The notes beneath the pieces are model-generated. The model saw nothing but the letters and a program-made list of their open reading frames with translations. It made no database searches and was not told the DNA's origin. From Euzebyella marina (GTDB lineage Bacteria > Bacteroidota > Bacteroidia > Flavobacteriales > Flavobacteriaceae): DNA of 64,000 nt. The translations under genes were made by a program, and so were the position numbers. Location of the stretch: assembly GCF_014855515.1 (NCBI RefSeq), contig NZ_JACYFK010000003.1, forward strand, positions 558,001 through 622,000, given 5' to 3'. This document shows positions 32,796 through 41,648 of the stretch, one piece after another (the stretch's first letter is position 1; the number at the start of each line of letters is the position of its first letter).

Positions 32796-33521
32796 ATGGA
32801 CAGAAGAAAAAGTATACAGACAATGATTCTTGGTGCTGGGGCTTCTGCACTTGCATTTCATAGCTGCAAAACCGATAAAGGGGAGGCCGCACCTGCCAAT
32901 GCAGATGCTTCTGTAAATACCGATACCAAATACTACGGTAGAACACCGCAGGAGGCCGAGCGTGATGAGAAGCTTCACGACGAGCAGCTTTTCAACGAGC
33001 ACGAAATGGAAACTATTGCCGTATTGAGTGAGGTGATACTCCCTCCGAAAGAACCGCATGGCGGACCTTTAGAGGCAGACGTTCCGGAATTTATAGAATT
33101 CATTGGTAAAGACATGCCTCAAATGCAAAACACCCTGCTAGGTGGCTTGATGTGGCTAGACCATAAATCGAATACCGATTATGGGGTGGAGTTCAAATCG
33201 GCAAGCTTGGATCAACAAAAAGAAATATTGGACCAGATCTGTAATCAAGATATGGAGGTTTCTTTGGATGACCAGCCGCTAGAGATTCAGTTCTTTGCAT
33301 TGATGAGAAACTTGGTCGTAACAGGGTACTACACTTCAAAAGTAGGTATCGCCGATTTAGGATATAAAGGAAACCAGCCCAATGTTTGGGATGGTGTGCC
33401 CGATGATGTTCTTAAAAAGCACGGTGTTGAATATGATCCCGAGTGGATTGCCAAATGTGTTGATCAAAGTACTCGAAATGTCATTGCTGAATGGGATGAT
33501 GAGGGTAACCTATTGACCTAA
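32796..33521 (+). CDS. Gluconate 2-dehydrogenase subunit 3-like protein, Tat-exported
   Basis: A 241-residue small subunit with a twin-arginine signal (MDRRKSIQTMILGAGAS) and a Cys at the end of the hydrophobic part (FHSCK), so it may be lipid-anchored. Residues about 65-200 match the subunit 3 family: NEHEMETIAVLSEVILPPKE and DVPEFIEFIGKDMP. Subunit 3 carries its signal-less GMC partner across the membrane by co-export; the GMC gene upstream has no signal, which fits. A cytochrome partner is not encoded here. Confidence 0.9.
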   Translation: MDRRKSIQTMILGAGASALAFHSCKTDKGEAAPANADASVNTDTKYYGRTPQEAERDEKLHDEQLFNEHEMETIAVLSEVILPPKEPHGGPLEADVPEFIEFIGKDMPQMQNTLLGGLMWLDHKSNTDYGVEFKSASLDQQKEILDQICNQDMEVSLDDQPLEIQFFALMRNLVVTGYYTSKVGIADLGYKGNQPNVWDGVPDDVLKKHGVEYDPEWIAKCVDQSTRNVIAEWDDEGNLLT

Positions 33522-33564
33522 ATATATTTTCAAACTTTTGAAAGTTAAAAGCAATTGAATATTT

Positions 33565-33605
33565 AAGACACCTCTCAAAATTACTTGAGAGGTGTCTTGC
33601 TTTTG
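33565..33605 (+). terminator. Rho-independent terminator
   Basis: Perfect 14-bp stem AAGACACCTCTCAA (33565-33578) with TTGAGAGGTGTCTT (33585-33598), a 6-base loop and a following T-rich GCTTTTG stretch. It closes the GMC/subunit 3 operon. Confidence 0.85.
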
Positions 33606-33652
33606 TGGCTTTGTTGCCGTAAAATTGAATAAATAGTAATAATCTAGAACCG

Positions 33653-34471
33653 ATGAAAAAAATAATAATTGCAACAGTAGCGGTGATGGCTACATTCGCT
33701 ATGAACGCTCAAGAAGTGGGCCTTCAATTGTATAGCCTTCGAAACCAATTTAAAGAAGATGTACCTGGCACCTTGAAGATTATAAATGGCTGGGGAATCA
33801 CAAAAATAGAAGGTGGTGGTACTTACGGCCTATCGATGGATGAATTTCAAACTTTGTTGAAAGAAAACGACCTTGATGTGGTTAGTGTAGGTGCTGGTTT
33901 TGAAGATTTAGAGAACAATGTTCAAAAGGTGATTGAAAATGCAAAGGCCTTTGATGCCAAATATGTAATGTGTGCGTGGGTACCCCATGATGATAACAAA
34001 TGGGATTTGGAAGAAACCAAACATGCCACGAAGGTTTTTAATAAGTCGGGCAAAGAGTTGAAAAAGAACGGTATTACATTAGCTTATCATGCACATGGCT
34101 ATGAGTTTAGACCTTGGAAAGATGGTACGCTATTCGACTACATGGCGCAAAATGCGAAAGATTTTACTTTTGAGTTAGACGTCTATTGGGCACATCACGG
34201 GGGTGCCGACCCTTTGGCCTTGATGAAAAAGTACCCTAAGAAATTTACGTTGATGCACCTAAAGGATATGGAAAATGGAGTAGAGGGTAATAATACTGGT
34301 CATGAAGATGTTGAAACCAACGTGGTTTTGGGTGAGGGTCAGGTTGATATTGCCGGTACGGTCGCAGAAGCTAAAAAATTGGGTATCGAGTACATGTTTA
34401 TAGAAGACGAATCTTCAAGGGTGGTAGAACAGGTACCTCAAAGTTTAGAATACTTAGATAGCCTTGATTAG
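33653..34471 (+). CDS. Exported sugar phosphate isomerase/epimerase-like TIM-barrel protein
   Basis: A 272-residue xylose-isomerase-like TIM barrel with a signal peptide (about 19 residues, ending FAMNA). QEVGLQLYSLRNQFKEDV starts the mature part; YHAHGYEFRPW, FELDVYWAHHGGADP and FTLMHLKDM supply the metal-binding His, Glu and Asp residues typical of the family; FIEDESS is the last metal-ligand strand. Exported versions occur in Bacteroidota beside GMC and Gfo/Idh/MocA oxidoreductases and some act on 3-keto-glycosides. The role here is inferred from that context. It is flanked by terminators on both sides, so it is its own transcription unit. Confidence 0.87.
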   Translation: MKKIIIATVAVMATFAMNAQEVGLQLYSLRNQFKEDVPGTLKIINGWGITKIEGGGTYGLSMDEFQTLLKENDLDVVSVGAGFEDLENNVQKVIENAKAFDAKYVMCAWVPHDDNKWDLEETKHATKVFNKSGKELKKNGITLAYHAHGYEFRPWKDGTLFDYMAQNAKDFTFELDVYWAHHGGADPLALMKKYPKKFTLMHLKDMENGVEGNNTGHEDVETNVVLGEGQVDIAGTVAEAKKLGIEYMFIEDESSRVVEQVPQSLEYLDSLD

Positions 34472-34499
34472 TCGATAAGATCATTTTAAGCAGTATATA

Positions 34500-34536
34500 A
34501 ACGCCCCACATCGATAAATGTGGGGCGTTTGCCTTT
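34500..34536 (+). terminator. Rho-independent terminator
   Basis: AACGCCCCACA (34500-34510) pairs with TGTGGGGCGTT (34519-34529) around an 8-base loop, followed by a T-rich tail. Confidence 0.85.
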
Positions 34537-34586
34537 TAAAAATAAAAAACGGGTATATTTAAAAGATATCAAATCAATCAAAAAAC

Positions 34587-36212
34587 ATGAGGTCTGTATC
34601 TTTTTTTCTTTCTATTGTAGTTCTACTTGGGGCTTGTAATAACCATAAAAATCAAGAAGAAGATAATGGAAAGAATAGGCCTAATATTGTATGGATTGTA
34701 GCTGAAGATCAATCACCGGAGTGGTTTCCAATGTACGGAAACACAATCATCGACTTGCCTCATTTGCAAAGTTTGGCGGAAGACGGGGTCGTTTTTGATA
34801 ATGCCGTGGCCCCGGTCCCAGTCTGTGCTCCCGCTCGAAGTTCGTTGATAACGGGTATGTACCCAACAACATTGGGCACACATAATATGCGTACCCATAC
34901 CCCTTGGCGAAAGGTCAATGAACCTCTACTTGACAGCCTGCCAAGTTATTCTCCTGTTGTTCCTGAAGGTGTTCGCATGTTTACCGAATATTTGCGAAAA
35001 GAAGGCTATTATACTTGTAACGGCCCCAAAGAGGACTATAACTTTGAAAAGACTGATGCTGCTTGGGATGAGAGTAGCAAAGACAGGCACTATCGAAAGC
35101 GTGATAAAGACCAACCATTTTTTGCGGTATTTAACTATTCGGTCTGCCATGAAAGCCAAATTTGGTCAAGGGGAAAAGATAGCTTGTTCGTAAAGCCTTC
35201 TGAGGTATCTGTGCCGCCTTACTTTCCCGATAATGACACCATTCGACATGACCTGGCGGTCAACTACTCGAACCTAAAAAGGTTAGACGACCAGTTAGGA
35301 AAGGTGTTAGACGACCTCAAAGAAGATGGTCTTTATGAGAACAGCATCATCTTCTTTTATGCCGATCATGGGGGTCCTTTCCCAAGGCATAAAAGGGCCT
35401 TATACGATACAGGTGTTAAAGTACCTTTGGTTGTAAAATTTCCGGAAAATGAATACGCGGGTACGCGTGATGAACGTTTGATCAGTTTTATCGATTATGC
35501 ACCAACAGTACTTTCGTTGGCAGGTATAGAACCGCCAAAATTAATGCAGGGTACGGCCCAGTTCGGAGCATTTGAAGCGGAAAAAAAACCGGAATATACT
35601 TATCATACATCCGATCGTTTTGATGAGCGTTATGATAGATTAAGAGCGGTAAGGTCTCCTGATTATAAATACATCAAGAGCTTCAATACCAATATCAGCC
35701 ACGCAATGCCACTTTCATATAGAGAGCAAATGCCCATGATGAGAGAGTTGAGAAGACTTAATGCCAAAGGTGAATTGAACGAGCAACAATCTTTTTGGCT
35801 GTCGGCTACAAAACCTGCCGAAGAATTGTATGATTTAAATGAAGATCCGTTTGAACTTAACAATTTGGCTGAAGACCCCGATTACCAACAAGTTCTCACC
35901 ACCTATAGGCAGCTCTTGATGGATTGGATGGAAGATACCAACGATTTAGGGAGGGTTGATGAACGTTCGTTAATGGAACGTTGGTTGGTAAAAGGAGAAC
36001 AACCTCGACTAGATCCTTTGCAGTTAGAAGTAACCGACCTGGGCATTGAACTGATAGAACCCAAGGCCGATGCTACCATCGTCTATAAACAACCACAAGA
36101 TTCGGTATGGATGGTGTATTCAAACCCTTTGCCGGCTGAGATGTCTTTTACGGCCAAAGCAGAACGAATAGGTTATACCGATAGCGAACTACTAAAATAT
36201 GAAGGGGATTAA
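34587..36212 (+). CDS. Type I sulfatase lipoprotein
   Basis: A 541-residue sulfatase anchored as a lipoprotein (lipobox VVLLGAC, C17). The formylglycine motif is C80-A-P-A-R84, followed by SSLITGMYP; metal-binding residues are in RPNIVWIVAEDQS at the start and in FFYADHGGPFPRHKRALYDTG near residue 260. It resembles the N-sulfoglucosamine-sulfohydrolase-like group more than arylsulfatases, but the sulfated sugar cannot be read off. Converges on the next sulfatase, the two stop codons overlapping in one TTAA. Confidence 0.9.
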   Translation: MRSVSFFLSIVVLLGACNNHKNQEEDNGKNRPNIVWIVAEDQSPEWFPMYGNTIIDLPHLQSLAEDGVVFDNAVAPVPVCAPARSSLITGMYPTTLGTHNMRTHTPWRKVNEPLLDSLPSYSPVVPEGVRMFTEYLRKEGYYTCNGPKEDYNFEKTDAAWDESSKDRHYRKRDKDQPFFAVFNYSVCHESQIWSRGKDSLFVKPSEVSVPPYFPDNDTIRHDLAVNYSNLKRLDDQLGKVLDDLKEDGLYENSIIFFYADHGGPFPRHKRALYDTGVKVPLVVKFPENEYAGTRDERLISFIDYAPTVLSLAGIEPPKLMQGTAQFGAFEAEKKPEYTYHTSDRFDERYDRLRAVRSPDYKYIKSFNTNISHAMPLSYREQMPMMRELRRLNAKGELNEQQSFWLSATKPAEELYDLNEDPFELNNLAEDPDYQQVLTTYRQLLMDWMEDTNDLGRVDERSLMERWLVKGEQPRLDPLQLEVTDLGIELIEPKADATIVYKQPQDSVWMVYSNPLPAEMSFTAKAERIGYTDSELLKYEGD

Positions 36213-37993
36213 TCAACTCGATTAAAAACCAACAAACGAACGTCTGCCACCACGGAATTTGGTATTTCGGTGGCCTTTAAAACTAGGGAGCCCCTGCCTT
36301 TTTTTAGAACCATTTTTCCTAGCCTCAGAGGTTTGAAATTTTTAACGTAAGACTCGATACGAACAACCTTATCTTGCTCTTTTCCGATTAATGGCGGGTT
36401 GTGCGCTTCCGTAATTTTTTTGGCTATTTTACTTTTACCTAAGCTTAGTTCTACGATGGATCCCATATTCTCTAAGTCGGCAGTATAGTATAGGTCTACT
36501 TCAAATGTACCTTCCGCAAGCACCTCTACATCCCAAGTAATCGAATCTTTAAGACTTTTCCAGTTGGTGAAATAACTATCGTTTGGGTGCTGGTTACTTC
36601 TTTTGATTCCACCATGTGCTTTTGCATCTCTGGCAGGTAGATGTGTAAAACTGAACTTGGGGTGGCCAATGGTAAACGGTCGATTATCATTTCTCGAATC
36701 TAGCGGTTTTACAGCAGTAAGCCAGTCATCCTTCATCCTCTTTAGGGAATCTACCAATCTGGGGTTTTGACTTGAGATATCTATCTTTTGACCTCTATCA
36801 CGTGAAATTCTATAAAGCTTATTTTCACTATCAAGCCTAAAATTCTGTGTTCTCAGACTGGTTTGACCATTCCAATGATTGTAAATGATTCGGTCTTTCC
36901 AGTCTTGTTTTTCATCAAAAATAAGAGGTGTCAAATCTTTACCATCAATAGGCTTGGCGGTAATAGGGTAAACATCTGCCAAGCCTGCAATAGTTGGTAG
37001 TAAATCGATTGAACCTGCAATCTCATTGATTTTTTTTCCCTCTTTGATTATTCCTGTCCACTGAATGTACAACGGGCTTCGAACGCCGCCTTCATCTGTT
37101 GAGCCTTTTCTGCCCTTCATTCCTCCATTCCATCTATAGCTATTAGGGCCGTTATCGGTCATGTAAATAATGATGGAATTATCCTCTAAGTAGAGTTCAC
37201 GCAATTTGGCCATGACCCTACCTACATTATAATCTATGTTTTCGACCATGGCCAAGGCCGCTTTGGTGAAATCAATAGTTTCATTTTCCCCATCCTCGGA
37301 TAAAAGCTGAAGGTTTTTGTCTTTGAATTTGTTCCAGTACTTGTCAGGAACTTGCATAGGGCTATGGGGAATATTATAAGGTAGGTAAAGAAAAAATGGT
37401 TCCGTTTTTGACTGCTCTATGAATTCAAGGGCATGGTCGGTCAAGTCATCGGGCAGGTAACCTTTTCCTCTAGTAATCTTTCCATTATGTTCAAGCATTG
37501 GGTCAAAATAGTTGCCCCAATGACCGGAGGCAAATCCATAAAAATCATTAAATCCTTGTGAATTGGGGTGGTATGGTGCTTGGGTGCCATTATGCCATTT
37601 ACCATAAATAGCAGTCTTATAGCCGGCATTTTTCAATAATTCCGCAAGCGTGGTTTCTTCGTAGTTCATACGTTCGCCACCTGATGAGGTACTGTACACT
37701 CCAGTTCTAGGAAAATAACGACCTGTTAGTATCTCGGCCCGGGTCGGTGAGCATACGGGTTGCACATAAAAGTTTTCAAAAGAAACCCCGTATTTGGCCA
37801 ATGCATCTATCTGTGGAGTTTCTAGGTTGGTATTACCGGAGCTGCCCAGGTCTCCCCAACCTTGGTCGTCAGCAACTATTAAAATGATATTAGGCCTTTT
37901 GTCATCTCTTGTTTCTGAGACTGGGGTCGTTTTTGGCTCTTCTTTACAGCTGAGTATGAGAGCTAAGAGAATCAAGGTGAAATACCTGTACAT
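36209..37993 (-). CDS. Type I sulfatase lipoprotein, arylsulfatase-like
   Basis: A 594-residue sulfatase from the ATG at 37993, which begins directly with a lipoprotein signal (ALILSC, C16); the open frame extends to an ATG at 38074 but the extra 27 residues would hide the signal. Formylglycine motif C81-S-P-T-R85 and AEILTGRYFPRTGVYS; RPNIILIVADDQGWGDLG and IYMTDNGPNSYRWNGGMKGRKGS bind the metal and sulfate. A C-terminal extension from about residue 470 contains an extra domain with DVEVLAEGTFEVDLYYTAD, a beta-rich module. Divergent from the DUF5060 gene at 38133. Confidence 0.9.
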   Translation of the reverse strand: MYRYFTLILLALILSCKEEPKTTPVSETRDDKRPNIILIVADDQGWGDLGSSGNTNLETPQIDALAKYGVSFENFYVQPVCSPTRAEILTGRYFPRTGVYSTSSGGERMNYEETTLAELLKNAGYKTAIYGKWHNGTQAPYHPNSQGFNDFYGFASGHWGNYFDPMLEHNGKITRGKGYLPDDLTDHALEFIEQSKTEPFFLYLPYNIPHSPMQVPDKYWNKFKDKNLQLLSEDGENETIDFTKAALAMVENIDYNVGRVMAKLRELYLEDNSIIIYMTDNGPNSYRWNGGMKGRKGSTDEGGVRSPLYIQWTGIIKEGKKINEIAGSIDLLPTIAGLADVYPITAKPIDGKDLTPLIFDEKQDWKDRIIYNHWNGQTSLRTQNFRLDSENKLYRISRDRGQKIDISSQNPRLVDSLKRMKDDWLTAVKPLDSRNDNRPFTIGHPKFSFTHLPARDAKAHGGIKRSNQHPNDSYFTNWKSLKDSITWDVEVLAEGTFEVDLYYTADLENMGSIVELSLGKSKIAKKITEAHNPPLIGKEQDKVVRIESYVKNFKPLRLGKMVLKKGRGSLVLKATEIPNSVVADVRLLVFNRVD

Positions 37994-38132
37994 GGTCGAT
38001 AATTCTGATTTTTTGAGACAGTTGGTGATGCTTAGAAGTCGCTCTTCAATATACTCATAATTGTTAGAACCCATAAATTAGCCCTTGTGAAATTATACTT
38101 ATCTTATGCCGCTAAAAGTGAATCGAAGCACC

Positions 38133-39983
38133 ATGAGAATAGCATTTTCTAAAATATATCTTCTTTTAGCCTTCGGAGTGCTTTTAGGTTGCCAAGAAAA
38201 GAAAACCATGGCAGATTACCGATTAGAAGGTAGTATGCGCAAATGGCAACCTGTGACCATCACTTTCAACGGACCTTTGGCAGCGGAAAAAGACAGTCTG
38301 AATCCGTTTTTAGATTATCAACTTCTGGTCAATTTCAGCAACGGAAACGATAGAAAGACCGTTCTTGGGTATTTTGCGGCGGATGGGGATGCCGGAAATA
38401 CAGGAAGCGAGCAAGGAAATAAATGGCGCGTGAAGTTTGCTCCGGATAGGGTAGGTCAGTGGAAATTCGAAGCATTTTTGATGGAGGGGACAGATATTGC
38501 CGTTAAGCAATTTACAATGCCGAAAAAGAACAATTCTATTTGGGCGTTAAAAGGTGATTTTCAAGTTATGGAAATCGATACAACGGATAGCGGCTTCTAC
38601 AGAACTGGCCAACTTAAATATGATGGTGAGCGGTACTTGGTGGAAAGTGAAACACAGGATTATTTTATTAAAAATGGAGTGGGAAGCCCCGAAACCTTTT
38701 TGGCCTATCATGAATTTGACGGTACTTTCAAAAACGGAGGAGTAGAAACCCCAAGTCTAATCGATGGCCTACATAGATACGAAAATCATATTTCTGATTG
38801 GAACGAGGAGGATGGAACTTGGCAAGACGAAAAAGGAAAGGGCATTTTAGGGGCCTTGAATTACTTGGCAAAAAAAGGAATGAACAGCCTTTACTTTATG
38901 GTGATGAATGTCGCGGGCGACGGTGACAATGTATGGCCTTGGATTTCACCAAATGAACGAACCCGATTTTATGTAAGCAAATTAGACCAGTGGGATTTTG
39001 TCTTTACCCATATGGATAAGTTGGGCATGGCCATGAATTTTTTCACCCAGGAGACCGAAAACGATACGTTGCTGAACCACGGTGATTTGGGCCTTGAGCG
39101 CATGTTATATTACAAAGAAATGGTTGCGAGGTTTGGGCATCATTTAGGGGTTGTATGGAATTTAGGGGAAGAGACCAATCGTACCACCAAGCAATTAAAG
39201 AGTTACGCCGAATACATAAGAAGTATCGATCCTTACGACCACCCCATTGCTGTTCATAACCATATAAGGGTGACGGGCAAAAGAATGGAAGGCAGGCCTT
39301 TAGATCCTATTAAAGAAACGTTTTCTCCCTTGTTGGGTTATACAAACCTTGAAATACCTTCATTGCAGATGTATGACACTACCGAGGTACACCAAGAAGT
39401 GAAAAAATGGGTCGATTTATCTAAGAACAGCAAAAAACCTTGGGTAGTCTATGTAGATGAGATAGGGCATTATGACATAGGGGTTACTACTGATACAGCT
39501 AGCAATAACAATTACGATATGGTCATGCACAGTAGTCTTTGGGGCAGTCTATTATCAGGTGCTGGCGGTACTTCTTGGTATTTTGGAGGTCTGGACCAAG
39601 CGAATAATGATATGGCCGCTGAAGATTTTCGGGTAAGGGATAAGTGGTGGACTGTAAGCAATAATGCCACCGAATTTTTTAAAAGGCACCTTCCCTTTTG
39701 GGAAATGCAGAACCACGATGAACTTTTAAGCAATAAAAAGGCCTATTGTTTTGCAAAGAAAGATGAAATATATGTAGTTTATCTACCCAAAGGAGAAAAG
39801 ACCGATTTGACCATTAGCGATGGCGCCTTTTCGATTGCATTTTATGATCCCAAAGAAGGTGGAATGTTACACGACAAACAGAACGAAGGTTGGCGAATAA
39901 CAAAGCCCAATAGTGTTGAACTATCTGCTTTCAATGGTCAAAAAAACAAAGATTGGGTGATTTTGATTGCCCGAAATAAGTAA
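38133..39983 (+). CDS. DUF5060-domain glycoside-hydrolase-like lipoprotein
   Basis: A 616-residue lipoprotein from the ATG at 38133 (lipobox VLLGC); an upstream ATG at 38106 would put nine residues before the signal. DUF5060 beta domain at about residues 35-130 (KWQPVTITFNGPL, KFAPDRVGQWKFEA). A TIM-barrel follows at about 180-500: GVVWNLGEETN near 350 and PWVVYVDEIGHYDIGV near 440 hold acidic residues placed like the acid/base and nucleophile of clan GH-A enzymes. A C-terminal beta domain ends the protein. Such proteins occur in algal-polysaccharide loci; the specific linkage cleaved is unknown. Confidence 0.85.
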   Translation: MRIAFSKIYLLLAFGVLLGCQEKKTMADYRLEGSMRKWQPVTITFNGPLAAEKDSLNPFLDYQLLVNFSNGNDRKTVLGYFAADGDAGNTGSEQGNKWRVKFAPDRVGQWKFEAFLMEGTDIAVKQFTMPKKNNSIWALKGDFQVMEIDTTDSGFYRTGQLKYDGERYLVESETQDYFIKNGVGSPETFLAYHEFDGTFKNGGVETPSLIDGLHRYENHISDWNEEDGTWQDEKGKGILGALNYLAKKGMNSLYFMVMNVAGDGDNVWPWISPNERTRFYVSKLDQWDFVFTHMDKLGMAMNFFTQETENDTLLNHGDLGLERMLYYKEMVARFGHHLGVVWNLGEETNRTTKQLKSYAEYIRSIDPYDHPIAVHNHIRVTGKRMEGRPLDPIKETFSPLLGYTNLEIPSLQMYDTTEVHQEVKKWVDLSKNSKKPWVVYVDEIGHYDIGVTTDTASNNNYDMVMHSSLWGSLLSGAGGTSWYFGGLDQANNDMAAEDFRVRDKWWTVSNNATEFFKRHLPFWEMQNHDELLSNKKAYCFAKKDEIYVVYLPKGEKTDLTISDGAFSIAFYDPKEGGMLHDKQNEGWRITKPNSVELSAFNGQKNKDWVILIARNK

Positions 39984-39993
39984 CTGATTATAA

Positions 39994-40710
39994 ATGAAGT
40001 TTAAAGTTTTTAGCCTTGTCATTTTGGTAATGATTATCTCTTGCAAGAATTCTCAAGAGAAGAAAATCAATGAACAAGAAATAGAGGTAGAGGCAAAAGT
40101 AGATACCGTAAAGAAAGCTGTTTCAGAAACAAAGAAAAAACTTAAAAGTTTTGCGAGCTTGTCTGATACAACTTTTGTTAGACTGGCCGATTTTAGTGAT
40201 GGTTTTTCCTATGATTTACGTTATGCCACCAAAAACAATTTTCTAAAGGAAAAGGTCTATGATTGTGCTGAGTGTTATACACGTGTCAAGACTGCCAAAG
40301 CATTGATAGCTGCCAATAAAGAGCTCGAGAAAAAAGGTGTGAGAATTAAGTTTTTTGATTGTTATAGGCCCAATTCGGTACAATATAAAATGTGGGAGAT
40401 TGTGCCCAACCCCCAATATGTGGCCAACCCAAAGAAGGGGTCTATTCACAATAAAGGAGGAGCGGTTGACATTACTTTAGAAACTTTGAACGGTGAGCAA
40501 TTGGATATGGGTACTGATTTCGATTTTTTCGGAAAAAGGGCCTATCATGATAATTTCGACCTTCCTCAAGAAATTCTGGATAATAGAAAACTATTAAAAG
40601 AAACTATGGAGAAACATGGCTTCTGGTCGATAAGAACTGAGTGGTGGCATTATAATCTGGCTGCGGGTTCTAACGACCGGGTGGCTAACTTTAAATGGCC
40701 TTGTCCTTAA
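39994..40710 (+). CDS. D-alanyl-D-alanine dipeptidase, VanX/DdpX type
   Basis: A 238-residue lipoprotein (VMIISCKN, Cys about residue 17) of the M15D family that cleaves D-Ala-D-Ala dipeptide with zinc. The signature SIHNKGGAVD gives the zinc His and Asp, and EWWHYN the catalytic Glu and last zinc His. FSYDLRYATKNNFL and FDCYRPNSVQ are also typical. A charged, Lys/Glu-rich linker follows the lipid anchor (residues 20-55). It lacks vanA/vanH neighbours, so peptidoglycan turnover rather than glycopeptide resistance is likely. 10 bp after the DUF5060 gene and 16 bp before the esterase. Confidence 0.9.
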   Translation: MKFKVFSLVILVMIISCKNSQEKKINEQEIEVEAKVDTVKKAVSETKKKLKSFASLSDTTFVRLADFSDGFSYDLRYATKNNFLKEKVYDCAECYTRVKTAKALIAANKELEKKGVRIKFFDCYRPNSVQYKMWEIVPNPQYVANPKKGSIHNKGGAVDITLETLNGEQLDMGTDFDFFGKRAYHDNFDLPQEILDNRKLLKETMEKHGFWSIRTEWWHYNLAAGSNDRVANFKWPCP

Positions 40711-40726
40711 ATATAAAACTCATCAA

Positions 40727-41641
40727 ATGAAAACTATAATATCTTTTATTCTGATTCTTACCGTAATGAACTTACAAGCTCAAGATACCATCATCCCACT
40801 ATGGCCAAAAGGAAAAATTCCTAATAGGGTCGAAACAGATGAAAAAGAAGAACACGTAAAAGAGGGCATATTACGTATCAGCAAGGTACAAGAACCTACT
40901 ATTGAAGTTTATTTACCCGCTAAGCAGAATGCAACAGGTGAGGCCGTGTTGATTTTTCCGGGCGGCGGTTACCATATTTTGGCGTATGATTGGGAAGGCA
41001 CAGATATAGCCAAATTTTTAAATGGTAAGGGAATTGCGGGTATCGTGGTCAAGTACCGGTTACCAACATCTGAATCCCTCAAAGAAAAATATAATGTTCC
41101 GCTGATAGATGCGCAACGAGCTTTGAGACTCGTTAGGTCAAAGGCTGCGGAATTTAATATAAATGCCAATAAAATCGGTATTGTCGGCTTTTCAGCTGGG
41201 GGCCATTTAGCATCAACCTTGGGCACCCATTTTAATGAAAAGGTGTATGATGACATTGATAATGCCGATAAGTTAAGCGCTAGGCCCGATTTCATGACCC
41301 TCGTGTATCCCGTTATAACTTTCACCCAATCTACAAAGCATTCAGGTTCTCAAAAAGCACTTTTACAAGGCAATGAAACCGAAGAATTGTTGCAGCGTTT
41401 CTCGAACGAATCCCAAGTAACACCGGAAACGCCACCTACATTATTGGTTCATGCAACTGATGATACGGCTGTACCGGTTGAAAATAGTCTATTGTTTTTT
41501 CAGGCTCTTAAAGATAAAGGAGTTTCTGCCACAATGCATATCTACCCCAAGGGCGGACATGGGTTTTCCCTTGCACGAAATGATGAGCACTTACGTGACT
41601 GGACAGAGCGCATGTTCGAATGGATGAGCTCTTTAGATTAA
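40727..41641 (+). CDS. Secreted alpha/beta-hydrolase, acetyl-xylan-esterase-like
   Basis: A 304-residue secreted esterase (signal peptide about 18 residues, ending NLQAQ). Oxyanion-hole FPGGGYHILAY, nucleophile elbow GFSAGGHLAST, then LLVHATDDTAVPVENS with the acid and PKGGHGFSL with the catalytic His. Typical length for the family that removes acetyl groups from plant or algal glycans. Last gene of the 38133-41641 run; converges on the AKR at 41649 with a gap of 7 bp. Confidence 0.88.
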   Translation: MKTIISFILILTVMNLQAQDTIIPLWPKGKIPNRVETDEKEEHVKEGILRISKVQEPTIEVYLPAKQNATGEAVLIFPGGGYHILAYDWEGTDIAKFLNGKGIAGIVVKYRLPTSESLKEKYNVPLIDAQRALRLVRSKAAEFNINANKIGIVGFSAGGHLASTLGTHFNEKVYDDIDNADKLSARPDFMTLVYPVITFTQSTKHSGSQKALLQGNETEELLQRFSNESQVTPETPPTLLVHATDDTAVPVENSLLFFQALKDKGVSATMHIYPKGGHGFSLARNDEHLRDWTERMFEWMSSLD

Positions 41642-41648
41642 GCTCTAA

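Noticed and set aside
34587-37993. A full polysaccharide utilization locus with SusC/SusD
   Set aside because: No TonB-dependent receptor or SusD-like lipoprotein is encoded anywhere in the window.
39994-40710. Glycopeptide-resistance vanX
   Set aside because: No vanA, vanH or regulatory genes nearby, a lipoprotein anchor, and a Gram-negative host; ordinary peptidoglycan-dipeptide recycling fits better.
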